DNA from: Alphaproteobacteria bacterium
GTDB lineage: Bacteria; Pseudomonadota; Alphaproteobacteria; Sphingomonadales; Kordiimonadaceae
Assembly (NCBI GenBank): GCA_021774695.1
Contig: JAJFIU010000136.1
Span: forward strand, 1 to 64,000
DNA length: 64,000 nt
Reading direction: 5' to 3'
Part shown: piece after piece, positions 46,039 to 54,233 of the stretch
Numbering within the stretch: the stretch's first letter is position 1
How the letters are laid out: each line of letters begins with the position of its first letter
Notes under the pieces: model-generated
The model's database searches: none
The model's input: the letters and a program-made list of their open reading frames with translations, nothing else
What the model was told of the DNA's origin: nothing
Position numbers and translations under genes: made by a program

Positions 46039-46275
46039 ATTGGGATGTCTATTGTGTTTGGCGACTTTTTGAAAGCAAGAAGCAACTGGCAGGGTCGTGG
46101 ACATGCAAGGCGGTTAGCTTGCGGCGCAATGGCCGCTTCTGGCCGAAGGTGCGCTGTCTAACAGCTTGTCGTGCCGCGGGCTCCATTCAGCGATAAGCGC
46201 ATTGCATATGTTTATTGTTATACTCTAACAAACTCTGCGCACTGTATCAGCTAGATATGCAACAGGGATAAAATC

Positions 46276-47157
46276 ATGAAATCTTCTTTCGCCGTTATTG
46301 GCTTCACGTTTTCAGCACTGGTATTCGGCACAGCCAGCCATAGTCAGGACTCCCCTGTTTTGGAAGGCCCCTACATGGGGCAAACACCGCCGGGCATGGT
46401 GGCGGAACCCTTTGCGCCGGGTGTTATCTCCAAAGAAGGCTGGGAGCTTGAAGGCGTTTTTGCCCCCGGCATGAAGGAATTTTATTTCACCGTGGACGGC
46501 AGCAAGGACACAGAAGGCTTTAAGCCAACGGTGATCGGCTTCCGGCAGGAAGGCACTATCTGGAAGAAATATATTGAATTCAGGCGGCGCGGCGAAACTG
46601 TGTTCTCGCCGGACGGCAAACGCATGCATATGGCAAAAGGTTACAAGGACAGGGTCGGCGACGGCTGGTCGGAGCGAAAATCCCTCGGCCCCATGTTTGA
46701 GCGCGAAGACTGGGGCATTATGCGCCTGTCGGCATCCGCGGGAGGCACCTATGTTTTTGATGACTATAAAAGCGAAGACCTTATCCGCATATCAACACTC
46801 AAGGACGGTAAGCGCCAGGAACCCACACCAATTGGCCCGGTGGTCAACACCGGAAAAATGACAGCCCACCCCTTCATCGCACCTGATGAAAGCTATCTGA
46901 TCTGGGATAGTGAGCGCGAAGGCGGGTACGGCGGATCTGATCTCTACATCAGCTTCCGCCAAGAAGACGGCACGTGGGGGCCTGCCATCAATATGGGCGA
47001 TAAGGTTAATTCCGACAATTGGGACGCCTACGCCAGCGTAACCCCGGACGGCAAATACATTTTGTTCAACCGGGGTATTGATCTGGAATCAGAGCCAATG
47101 AATGTGGATATATACTGGGTAGACGCGGGAGTGATTGATGAGCTTCGGCCTGAATGA
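46276..47157 (+). CDS. exported PD40 beta-propeller-like protein
   Basis: A 293-residue secreted protein. The signal peptide (MKSSFAVIGFTFSALVFGTASHS) is likely cleaved near AS/HS. The mature part carries PD40/TolB-like blades: FSPDGKRMHMAKG, FIAPDESYLIWDSE, GGSDLYISFRQEDGTWGPA and VTPDGKYILFNRG. These are typical of periplasmic propellers that bind proteins or peptides. No catalytic domain is fused. It is alone on its transcript, with a putative start at the ATG after a short AGGGAT site. Confidence 0.82.
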   Translation: MKSSFAVIGFTFSALVFGTASHSQDSPVLEGPYMGQTPPGMVAEPFAPGVISKEGWELEGVFAPGMKEFYFTVDGSKDTEGFKPTVIGFRQEGTIWKKYIEFRRRGETVFSPDGKRMHMAKGYKDRVGDGWSERKSLGPMFEREDWGIMRLSASAGGTYVFDDYKSEDLIRISTLKDGKRQEPTPIGPVVNTGKMTAHPFIAPDESYLIWDSEREGGYGGSDLYISFRQEDGTWGPAINMGDKVNSDNWDAYASVTPDGKYILFNRGIDLESEPMNVDIYWVDAGVIDELRPE

Positions 47158-47355
47158 TTAAACAGGCATTGCCTCGAAAGTGCACGGGCCGCAATTCTAC
47201 CTTCCAAACATAGACTTAGGTTTAGAAAGGCTTCCGAATGCTTAGCCTTTCTGGTTAGCTGTGTTAGGGTATAATTGATAATACCATGTTATTGCATTCC
47301 ATTGTGCGGGCGTTTTTTTGGGTAGCAGCTCTGCAAATACAGAAAGGTATGTTTC

Positions 47356-48462
47356 GTGGGTAAGTTCAGCATTGCCAGTTCTTTTTTAAGTGTCAGCTTC
47401 ATAATTTTCTTTGCGGTGTCGGCTGCACCTGCCGCTGTGGCAGAAGACTATGAATACCGGACGATCAGGTCACCGCGCAGCTTAACGGCAGAAGAAACCC
47501 GTGTGGCTGCGGACCAGTATCAGCGATATTGTAGCCTGTGCCACGGCGCTGACCGGCAGGGTTACGCCAATGATCACGCGCCTTCACTTCGAAGTAAAAG
47601 CCTGTTCCGGTCCGGCGTGCCGCACGAGGTGTTGCGCCCGATACAGTATGGCCGTGAAGGCACTGCCATGGGCGGTTATCTGAATGAGGTAGGCGGTCCG
47701 CTTACGCTGGATGAAACCTGGAACCTGACCTACTGGCTGTTCTGGCAGGCGGATGCCCGGCGGGTGCGCATTACCAAAGAGCTGGTACGCGGCGACGCCG
47801 GGCTCGGTGCAGCGCTATACGCAGAAAACTGCACAGATTGCCACGGCGCGGGCGGGGAAGGCGTGAACGCGCCCGCGCTCGGTAACCCATCAGCGCTTTC
47901 CCATAACTCAGACGAATTTATCCGCTATGCGATCCGCGAAGGCCGGGACGGTACGCCCATGGAGCCATGGAAGGACAGGCTTTCATCAGATGACATCGAC
48001 AGTCTCACCGCTTTCCTGCGCAGCCGGGCCAGCGGCTGGGAGCAATCCCGTGTGGCGCTGAGGGAAGTGCCAGCCCCTGATCAGTATGTGATCAACAAGG
48101 GCGGCACAGACCCGGAGTTTGACCTGCAGGACGGCCTTTATGTATCGTCGGATGATCTGTTGAAGGCGCTAACGGAGAAAAAACGCATGGTGCTGTTAGA
48201 TACCCGCGTGACGTCTGTGTGGCAGCGGGTGCATATCGAAGGGGCGGTGCCGATGCCCTATTACAGCGACTTTGATGCGATTGTCGACGACTTGCCGAAG
48301 GATGTGCAGATTGTTGCCTATTGTTCCTGCCCGCGCGCCGCCGCGGACGATGTGGTGAGGCGCCTGCGAAGGCGCGGTTTCACCCGCACGGCGACACTAT
48401 ATGAAGGCATTTTCGGCTGGATGAACATGGGGTATCCGGTGATCAACGGCCAATCGGAATAA
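47356..48462 (+). CDS. diheme cytochrome c fused to a rhodanese domain
   Basis: A 368-residue exported protein. A signal peptide (to about residue 28, APAAVA) is followed by two c-type cytochrome domains: CSLCHG (about residue 55) and CTDCHG (about 158), each with downstream Met ligand candidates (GTAMGG, GTPMEP). The C-terminal 110 residues form a rhodanese domain with active-site YCSCPRAAAD and LLDTRVTSVWQRVHIEGAV. The combination suggests periplasmic sulfur-related electron transfer. The start is GTG at 47356 with AAAGG about 9 bp upstream. No partner genes for sulfur oxidation are nearby. Confidence 0.9.
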   Translation: MGKFSIASSFLSVSFIIFFAVSAAPAAVAEDYEYRTIRSPRSLTAEETRVAADQYQRYCSLCHGADRQGYANDHAPSLRSKSLFRSGVPHEVLRPIQYGREGTAMGGYLNEVGGPLTLDETWNLTYWLFWQADARRVRITKELVRGDAGLGAALYAENCTDCHGAGGEGVNAPALGNPSALSHNSDEFIRYAIREGRDGTPMEPWKDRLSSDDIDSLTAFLRSRASGWEQSRVALREVPAPDQYVINKGGTDPEFDLQDGLYVSSDDLLKALTEKKRMVLLDTRVTSVWQRVHIEGAVPMPYYSDFDAIVDDLPKDVQIVAYCSCPRAAADDVVRRLRRRGFTRTATLYEGIFGWMNMGYPVINGQSE

Positions 48463-48515
48463 GAGAAAAAGGCGGAATAGGGGAAGTTGTGGCGTAGGTC
48501 TTCCGGTCCGTCCCC

Positions 48516-48536
48516 CTTTCCGCCAACGGCGGAAAG
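48516..48536. other. perfect 9-bp inverted repeat
   Basis: CTTTCCGCC and GGCGGAAAG flank an AAC loop, 54 bp after the cytochrome c-rhodanese stop. There is no following run of T, so it is not a standard terminator, although transcription could end there. It belongs to the same 328-bp gap as the 14-bp repeats and the tlpA relic. Confidence 0.7.
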
Positions 48537-48548
48537 CAGTCGCCCCCC

Positions 48549-48590
48549 CCAGAGGTAACATTCCAGAGGTAACATTCCAGAGGCAACACC
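48549..48590. repeat. 14-bp tandem repeat, three copies
   Basis: Two identical units CCAGAGGTAACATT (48549, 48563) and one diverged CCAGAGGCAACACC (48577). They abut the tlpA 3' relic that starts at about 48593, and may mark the recombination or slippage point where that relic was joined. Confidence 0.8.
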
Positions 48591-48592
48591 GA

Positions 48593-48701
48593 TGCGTCGT
48601 ATGGGACGGCAAAGTCCGCGCTTTGTTCCTCGGCCCCCTCGCGTGGGACAAACCCGAAGGGCCTTGCGCTGTTTGACGCGCTCAAGAAGGGTGAGATATA
48701 A
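48593..48701 (+). pseudogene. frameshifted remnant of a tlpA 3' end
   Basis: The frame from 48599 reads VWDGKVRALFLGPLAWDKPEG, matching the TlpA C-terminus (NGEIRALFLGPLAWDKPEG). One extra G in a GGG run at 48659-48661 shifts the frame, after which GLALFDALKKGEI and a TAA follow, matching GLALFEALKKGEV. Only about the last 35 codons are present. Within it 48626-48660 is identical to 42414-42448, while the flanks differ by many silent changes, so the copy is diverged rather than a fresh duplication. Confidence 0.85.
48626..48660 (+). repeat. right copy of 35-bp perfect direct repeat
   Basis: This copy of the tlpA segment lies in the frameshifted relic. With the left copy at 42414 it brackets the accessory segment. 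See the relic and tlpA entries. Confidence 0.85.
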
Positions 48702-48790
48702 GCGTGAATAGAGTAACGCCAATCAATTGCGGTATCGTAGCGGCTGCCGCGCTTGAGGTGGTATTCAAGGGAAACTGAGGGAGACCAGGA

Positions 48791-49147
48791 ATGACCTATG
48801 TTGATGGATTTGTAGTTGCAGTACTGACAGCGAACAAGGAAAAGTACCGCAAACACTCGGCAGAAGCCGCCGTGTTTTTCAAAAAGCATGGTGCCTTGCA
48901 TCTGATGGAATGCTGGGGCGATGACGTGCCAAAGGGCTATATGACTGATTTTTATGGTGCCGTGAAAGCACAGGAGGATGAGACGGTTGTTTTTTCCTGG
49001 ATCATCTGGCCGGACAAAGCAGCGCGTGAAGCAGGCAACGCAAAGGTTTTCGCTGATATGGAAACCGCAGGCGCCGACATGACCGAGATGCCTTTTGACG
49101 GTAAGCGCATGATTTACGGCGGCTTTGAAGCGATTGTTGACGTTTAA
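48791..49147 (+). CDS. DUF1428 domain-containing protein
   Basis: A 118-residue dimeric ferredoxin-like fold protein. DUF1428 features are MTYVDGFVVAVLTANKEKYR, ALHLMECWGDDVPKG, VVFSWIIWPDKAAREAGNAK and the C-terminal MPFDGKRMIYGGFEAIVD. Function unknown. GGGAGACCAGGA precedes the ATG. It lies after the tlpA relic and is probably monocistronic. Confidence 0.93.
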   Translation: MTYVDGFVVAVLTANKEKYRKHSAEAAVFFKKHGALHLMECWGDDVPKGYMTDFYGAVKAQEDETVVFSWIIWPDKAAREAGNAKVFADMETAGADMTEMPFDGKRMIYGGFEAIVDV

Positions 49148-49275
49148 AGCCAAGGGGAGCAAAATCTTTTGCGGTTAAAAACAGCGAGACTTAAGCGAAC
49201 CATGGCAGACTATAAGTAAGCTAACGCGGGCACGCGGCACCGGCAGCGCGGCCAGATACGTTAAAAGGGTATATC

Positions 49276-49836
49276 ATGACAGAGCAGGCAACATTCACCG
49301 CGATGCAGGACGGCACAGCCGAAGACTGGAAAATCATTGGCGCGGCCCACGTGGAAGAGTTTAAAAACACTGCTGACCGTTTTATCGGGCTGCTCAGGTC
49401 ACTTGAACAACACACGCTGGGTTTTGCCTGCGACCAGCTGCAACATTCGCTGATGACCGGCACGCTGGCGCGCAGGGCGGGGGCGTCAGACGAAGAGATT
49501 GTTGTGGCCTTGTGCCACGATATTGGCAAAGCCATCAATGTGCCCAACCACGGGCCTATTGCTGCCGAGATGATGCGCCCCTATATCAGCGATGATTGCT
49601 ATAATGTGATCCGCAACCATCAAGCCTTTCAGGGCGAGTATTATTATCACTATCTGGGTGCGCCGACGGACCTGCGCAAACAGTGGGAGGCTGAGCCTTG
49701 GTACAATCTCGCAGTAAAGCTGGTTGACGAGTGGGACGCGCCCGCCTTTGACCCGGATTTTGAAGTTGATAGCTTGGAGAGCTTTGTGCCCCTGATGCGC
49801 AAGGTGTTTCACGATAACCCTGTCGCGGCTGGTTGA
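49276..49836 (+). CDS. HD domain protein, PhnZ/MIOX-like
   Basis: A 186-residue HD-fold metalloprotein. Metal ligands are suggested by LQHSLMTG, ALCHDIGKAINVPNHG (HD pair) and RNHQAFQGEYYYH, with the last Asp in LAVKLVDEWDAPAFD. The extra His residues in NHQAF...YYYH and the small size recall the diiron oxygenases PhnZ and myo-inositol oxygenase rather than phosphohydrolases. A phosphonate operon is not present, so the substrate is uncertain. Read as HD protein with high confidence and as an oxygenase with low confidence. Confidence 0.82.
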   Translation: MTEQATFTAMQDGTAEDWKIIGAAHVEEFKNTADRFIGLLRSLEQHTLGFACDQLQHSLMTGTLARRAGASDEEIVVALCHDIGKAINVPNHGPIAAEMMRPYISDDCYNVIRNHQAFQGEYYYHYLGAPTDLRKQWEAEPWYNLAVKLVDEWDAPAFDPDFEVDSLESFVPLMRKVFHDNPVAAG

Positions 49837-49916
49837 TAAAACCTTCAAGACAAGATGTGTTGCAGGCAAGCACCGTATTCACCGAATGCAATGGTACCAA
49901 CTAAAGGAATAAACAC

Positions 49917-50327
49917 ATTAATATCACCGACTATCAATCCCTGTTGTCAGCTGCGAAAAACCAGGCGGAGCCACAACGTTTATTATTCGTTTTTTTAAAA
50001 GCGTCTCTGCCAAAAGACCATAAAGATGAAGAAGCCATTCGCTTTCATTCTGGTCAGGGCGGCGAACTGGAACCAGTCATGTGTGTTGACAAAACGTTGG
50101 ATGAATTGGGTAGCTTTGCCGACCTGGTGGTAGAATCTGAGAGTATGGAAAAAAATTGGCAAATTGTGTTGGTGGCTAGTCTTTCTGGTAGAAATGGCAT
50201 TGCCCCTAAGTCGGATGAAGCGACAGGGCCGCTTAAAAAGATGGTTCAGGCTGTAGAACAAGGCGGTAATCTATCCAGTTTTCTGGCCTTTGATAAAAAG
50301 GGTGACCCTATACAGTTTGGTGATTGA
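49917..50327 (+). CDS. conserved small protein (annotated in relatives as ribonucleotide reductase alpha-like), ATT start
   Basis: A 136-residue cytosolic protein whose relatives carry the misleading name ribonucleotide reductase subunit alpha. Conserved parts are PQRLLFVFLKASLP, PVMCVDKTLDELGSF and IVLVASLSGRNG. No ATG, GTG or TTG is well placed: the frame is open only from 49905, and AAAGGA (49903-49908) lies 8 bp before ATT at 49917, which yields the N-terminus NITDYQSLLSAA expected for the family. CTG 49941 and TTG 49944 would cut into the conserved helix and have no site. The ATT start is therefore inferred. Confidence 0.75.
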   Translation: MNITDYQSLLSAAKNQAEPQRLLFVFLKASLPKDHKDEEAIRFHSGQGGELEPVMCVDKTLDELGSFADLVVESESMEKNWQIVLVASLSGRNGIAPKSDEATGPLKKMVQAVEQGGNLSSFLAFDKKGDPIQFGD

Positions 50328-50385
50328 ACCGGTAGGGCCGCAAAACTTGAAGCTCCAACTATCTTATCGATCCCAACCTACTGCC

Positions 50386-50442
50386 CCAATGCATCTGGGT
50401 CATTTTACCATTGGTTTTGCCTGAGAGTTTCGCGTTCCTCTC
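50386..50442. other. paired hairpins; glycine-riboswitch-like 3' motif on the minus strand
   Basis: CCAAT (50386) pairs with ATTGG (50410), and GAGAG (50423) pairs with CTCTC (50438). On the minus strand the text GAAACTCTCAGGCAAAA equals the conserved 3' edge of glycine riboswitch aptamers, but the conserved CGCCGAAGG core is missing and the neighbouring genes are on the plus strand. It may be a degenerate aptamer or a chance match; it could also be a structured leader for the gene at 50494. Confidence 0.35.
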
Positions 50443-50493
50443 GCGGGCGACTAACCAGCATGTTATGGTAGGCCATATGTCTCCAATTATCTG

Positions 50494-51132
50494 ATGAAAT
50501 ACAAACAGCCTATGCCCAAAATTGCCTCAATATTTGTAACCCGCCTTTACCGCGCTGACTTGTCTGAACTTGGCAAAGCACCAGATGCTGCAGAGCTTGA
50601 GGCTGCTTGCCTGTCTGTTGCCGAGGACGACGAGGCTGGGCAGAAGTGGTGCGAGGAAAATGATTTCCCCGGCTATACCAGTTACGCCTCCTTGGATGAT
50701 TTGGCCTGGCGGTTTCCCACCTTCAAGGATTTGGTGAAACTGCTCGACAGGCATGTGGCAGAGTTTGCGGGAGACCTTCAGTTTGATTTGGACGGCAAGA
50801 AAATTAAGCTGGATTCGCTGTGGATTAACATCCTGCCCGAGGGCGGTATTCACACCTCGCACATCCACCCGCACAGCGTGATTAGCGGCACCACCTATGT
50901 TGCTGTGCCGAAGGGGGCCAGTGCGATCAAGTTTGAAGACCCGCGCCTTGCCATGATGATGGCAGCACCGGCCCGCACGGCTGAAGCGCGAGAGGAAATG
51001 CGCAATTTTGTCTATGTGGAGCCCAAGGTTGGTGACGTGTTGCTATGGGAAAGCTGGCTGCGCCACGAAGTGCCCATGAACATGGCCGAGGAAGACCGCA
51101 TCAGCGTTAGTTTTAATTACGGTTGGGAATGA
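50494..51132 (+). CDS. TIGR02466-type 2OG-Fe(II) oxygenase-like protein
   Basis: A 212-residue double-stranded beta-helix protein. The iron-binding His and Asp positions are seen in HTSHIHPHSVISGTTYV and the distal His in WESWLRHEVPMNMAEEDRISVSFNYGW, with the Arg partner in RISVSF. TIGR02466-family proteins are putative 2-oxoglutarate oxygenases of unknown substrate. The start is unclear: ATG at 50494 or ATG at 50512, the latter giving the family-like N-terminus PKIASIFVTRLY. Neither has an evident ribosome site. Confidence 0.87.
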   Translation: MKYKQPMPKIASIFVTRLYRADLSELGKAPDAAELEAACLSVAEDDEAGQKWCEENDFPGYTSYASLDDLAWRFPTFKDLVKLLDRHVAEFAGDLQFDLDGKKIKLDSLWINILPEGGIHTSHIHPHSVISGTTYVAVPKGASAIKFEDPRLAMMMAAPARTAEAREEMRNFVYVEPKVGDVLLWESWLRHEVPMNMAEEDRISVSFNYGWE

Positions 51133-51182
51133 CGGCCAGCATGTTTTTGGCCGAAAACAGACGTTAGTTCAGGACAATAAGA

Positions 51183-52490
51183 ATGAAAAAATCATATTTT
51201 GGTTCAACCATACCCTCAACGGCGGTCACCATAGTATGCGCACTATTATTGTCCGGCTGTTCCTCTGAGACACAACCAACCCCACATGATAATGGCGTAG
51301 AGATTGAAGCCTCCGCAGAGGAAATACATGCAGCAAGCCTGGTTCTGGACGGGCACGCCGATATTGTTATCGCGCGTGCGACCGGGCAGTATTTGGGGGC
51401 AGACGGCCGTTCAAAAGTTGCGGTGGGTAAGCTAAAAGCAGGCGGTGTTGACGCGGTTATTATGTCGATTGCCGTGCCGCCTGGCGCCACACGCTCTGCA
51501 ACCGATGATGCAGCGGGTCGAGCTTTAGCTGATCAAAAATTTAGTGCCTTAAATGCATTGATAAATGACCACCCTGATACTTTGGTTCTAGCCACATCGG
51601 CGCAACAAATTGCGGCCGCGCAGAGCAACGGCAAAATCGCGATTATTGTTGGTTTCCAAAATGCGCGAGCCTTGGAGAGCAATGTTGACGCCTTGGACGC
51701 TTTTTACGCTAAAGGGGTTCGGGTTTTTGGCTTGAACCACATCGGCCACAATGGTTTTTCTGACTCGTCGCGCCCGCTCTATGACGGCGCGTCAGGTGTC
51801 TATGAAGCCGCCGAAGAACATGGGGGTCTGTCCGACCTGGGCAGGCAAGCAATTGGGCGGATTAACCAGCTGGGCGGTATCATCGACGTGTCGCAGTCCT
51901 CCAAGGTCGCCACGCTGGAAATTGCAGCATTATCCAACGCGCCTATCATCGCCAGCCACTCCAATGTGCGGGCCTTGTCCAACGTCACGCGAAACCTGTC
52001 GGACGCAGAAATAGATGCTATTGCCGCCAAAGAGGGTGTTGTTCACTTGGTTCCATTTGGGGCTTATCTGGTTGACCTGTCCGATCCTACGTTGCGCGAG
52101 GCGATTAAAGCCGTTCGGTTGAAGGCAGGCTTGCCCGGGGAAGGCTATGCATATCCGTACGAGCTTTATTGGGAAATCGATGACCCAGCGGAAAAAATGA
52201 AATTCTTGTTGGCTATGCGCGATGTTATCGGACCCGGCAACGTTGAAAGGCTGGTGGACCACATTGACTATGTTGTCGAGCGGGTTGGCATCGATCATGT
52301 GGGCATCGGTAGTGACTTTAATCACGGCGGAGGCGTGGAAGGCTACAGCGAAGCAGATGAGGCGCTTAATGTCACAAAGGCTTTGGTTGAGCGCGGCTAC
52401 TCCCAAGGCGATGTTAAAAAGATATGGGGAGGTAACTTCCTGCGTGTCCTTCGTGCAGTTGAAACAGCTGCTTCACCAAAAGACGAGTGA
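51183..52490 (+). CDS. M19-family membrane dipeptidase lipoprotein
   Basis: A 435-residue lipoprotein. The signal ends in a lipobox (ALLLSGCSSE). The peptidase M19 core starts LVLDGHADIV (HxD zinc pair) and continues with VIMSIAVPPGA, GLNHIGHNGFSDSSRPLY, IIDVSQSSK, PIIASHSNVRAL (His) and the late HVGIGSDFNHGGGVEGY (Asp). Family members hydrolyse dipeptides, often with D-residues at the C-terminal position. It converges on a D-aminoacylase-type lipoprotein, so the two may both act on D-amino-acid peptides in the periplasm. Confidence 0.93.
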   Translation: MKKSYFGSTIPSTAVTIVCALLLSGCSSETQPTPHDNGVEIEASAEEIHAASLVLDGHADIVIARATGQYLGADGRSKVAVGKLKAGGVDAVIMSIAVPPGATRSATDDAAGRALADQKFSALNALINDHPDTLVLATSAQQIAAAQSNGKIAIIVGFQNARALESNVDALDAFYAKGVRVFGLNHIGHNGFSDSSRPLYDGASGVYEAAEEHGGLSDLGRQAIGRINQLGGIIDVSQSSKVATLEIAALSNAPIIASHSNVRALSNVTRNLSDAEIDAIAAKEGVVHLVPFGAYLVDLSDPTLREAIKAVRLKAGLPGEGYAYPYELYWEIDDPAEKMKFLLAMRDVIGPGNVERLVDHIDYVVERVGIDHVGIGSDFNHGGGVEGYSEADEALNVTKALVERGYSQGDVKKIWGGNFLRVLRAVETAASPKDE

Positions 52491-52575
52491 GAGTTCCGCC
52501 GATTAAGCGGCATAATAAGCTTGGCTGAGCCGGACGTCACAGCCCCCTGCAGCAAACCATTTATTGCCTGAACAG

Positions 52576-54081
52576 CTAGCGTTTACCGGCCAGAATGTGC
52601 TTTCCGGGCGCTGCTCCTGCAATCAATGCGCCGTCTCTCGCAACCGGCACACCACCGACAATGACGGTCTTGATCCCTTCCGAGGCCCGGTACGGCGCGC
52701 CGTAGTCTGCTTTAGCTTGAAGACCGGCGAGATCAAAGATCACAATATCAGCGTCCATTCCGACCTTAATGCGTCCTTTTGTTTCAAATTTTGGGGCTAT
52801 TTGTTCTAACCACCGGGCAGGATAAAGGCTCACCCTAGCAAGCGCATCCATTATACTTACTTGCTGTCGGTCTCTCGCGTAATGACCGATGAAGCGAGCG
52901 AATGTGCCGGCAAGGTTGGGGTTGGACAGAACATCCTCCGTCATCGCGGGCGTCACGTCGGATGACACCATCATGCCGGGCCAGCGTATTGCTGCCTCAA
53001 CCCATTCTTCTTTAACATAGTGATGGTTGACCATGCCGGAGGGCTCCTCGGCCTGATAAGCTTTAAACGTCTCCTCAGTAAGCCATTCGCCGGTCGCCGT
53101 CCATTGAACATCTGCATAGGTAATGTCGAATATTTTCTGCCAGTCACGGTGAAACACGGCAGCGCCAATGCTAGTGCCACCCGCAGCGTAAGATAAGGTC
53201 TCGGTTGTTATCTTTGCCCCGCGGGCATTGGCGGCATCGATCAATTTAAGCCACTGCGGTAGAGCTTGCATCGCGCTATGGGTGATATGACAAATCAGCA
53301 GCGGCGCACCTGTTTGTTCCGCTAGTTCAATCACGTCGATCAACCCCGCTGGGTCGCCCGGCAGTCCCCGCCGAACGTGCACAGTGACCGGCGCGCTGCG
53401 CTCGCCCGCAACCTCGAACACCATGCGAAGTTCTTCTTTGCTAACGGCGGCGCTGATATAATCCAAAAGAACGCCAATGCCGATACCACCCTGATCAAGT
53501 CCTTCAATGAGTAAGGCGCGCATTTCATCAATCTGTCCGGCGGTAGCAGGCTTGACAAAAGCCGCGCCCGGTTTCATCGGCCCGTCTTGGGTAAACAAAT
53601 AGGGCTTTTCCAGTCCTTCTATCACTTTGGTGCGCACAGCGAGGTGGCTGATCGAATTGCCAAAGTTAAGCGGTGACTGGCCTTTGATCATGAAACCATA
53701 AGCGCTAACCGGGAAGGCGCCAGCTTCAAGGTCGAGTTGAGTGGTGACGCCGTCAAGAACCTGATACTTTGCGCCGAGGGGAGTGGGCGAATGGGAGTGA
53801 ATATCGATGAACCCGGGAGCGACGACCATGCCTGAGGCGTCTGTTATATGTTCACCAGCAAGGCCGGTATCGCTGATCGCAGCAATTCTGCCATCCAAAA
53901 TGCCAATCGTTTTGACCGCGTCAAGACCCGATTCCGGATCCATAACCCGACCACCTTCGATCACGAGATCATAAGTTTGAGATGCGGGCTCGGATGCGGG
54001 CGGCTTCGAGTTGCTGCACGCTGCAAGCATGATGCACGCTACGCCCCAACTAACCATTAAACTGTATGTGCGATTAAACAT
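52576..54081 (-). CDS. D-aminoacylase-type amidohydrolase lipoprotein
   Basis: A 501-residue amidohydrolase-superfamily enzyme with a lipobox (IMLAACSNS). The metal pair is in VAPGFIDIHSHSPTP, a further His in PVTVHVRRGL, and PLLICHITHSAM carries two more; the late Asp is in GMMVSSDVTPAM. The C-terminus (GRIKVGMDADIVIFDLAGL) is the closing beta domain. It matches the N-acyl-D-amino-acid deacylase/D-aminoacylase group. The ATG at 54081 is chosen because it begins the signal peptide and has GGAGAGG nearby. Substrate not fixed. Confidence 0.88.
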   Translation of the reverse strand: MFNRTYSLMVSWGVACIMLAACSNSKPPASEPASQTYDLVIEGGRVMDPESGLDAVKTIGILDGRIAAISDTGLAGEHITDASGMVVAPGFIDIHSHSPTPLGAKYQVLDGVTTQLDLEAGAFPVSAYGFMIKGQSPLNFGNSISHLAVRTKVIEGLEKPYLFTQDGPMKPGAAFVKPATAGQIDEMRALLIEGLDQGGIGIGVLLDYISAAVSKEELRMVFEVAGERSAPVTVHVRRGLPGDPAGLIDVIELAEQTGAPLLICHITHSAMQALPQWLKLIDAANARGAKITTETLSYAAGGTSIGAAVFHRDWQKIFDITYADVQWTATGEWLTEETFKAYQAEEPSGMVNHHYVKEEWVEAAIRWPGMMVSSDVTPAMTEDVLSNPNLAGTFARFIGHYARDRQQVSIMDALARVSLYPARWLEQIAPKFETKGRIKVGMDADIVIFDLAGLQAKADYGAPYRASEGIKTVIVGGVPVARDGALIAGAAPGKHILAGKR

Positions 54082-54233
54082 GCCCTCGCCCTCTCCACTG
54101 CTGTCCAACGGAGCCATAGTAGCTATGCCCGGGTAAAATAATAGCAGTGAAATTCTCAATGCCTGCTTTCAGAAGAACTCACATGCAACTGGACACGGTC
54201 CGTAACGGCAGAACCAAATTGCTACAAATTATC

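Noticed and set aside
48516-48536. Terminator for the cytochrome c-rhodanese gene
   Set aside because: The hairpin is perfect but is followed by CAGTCGCCC, with no T-run.
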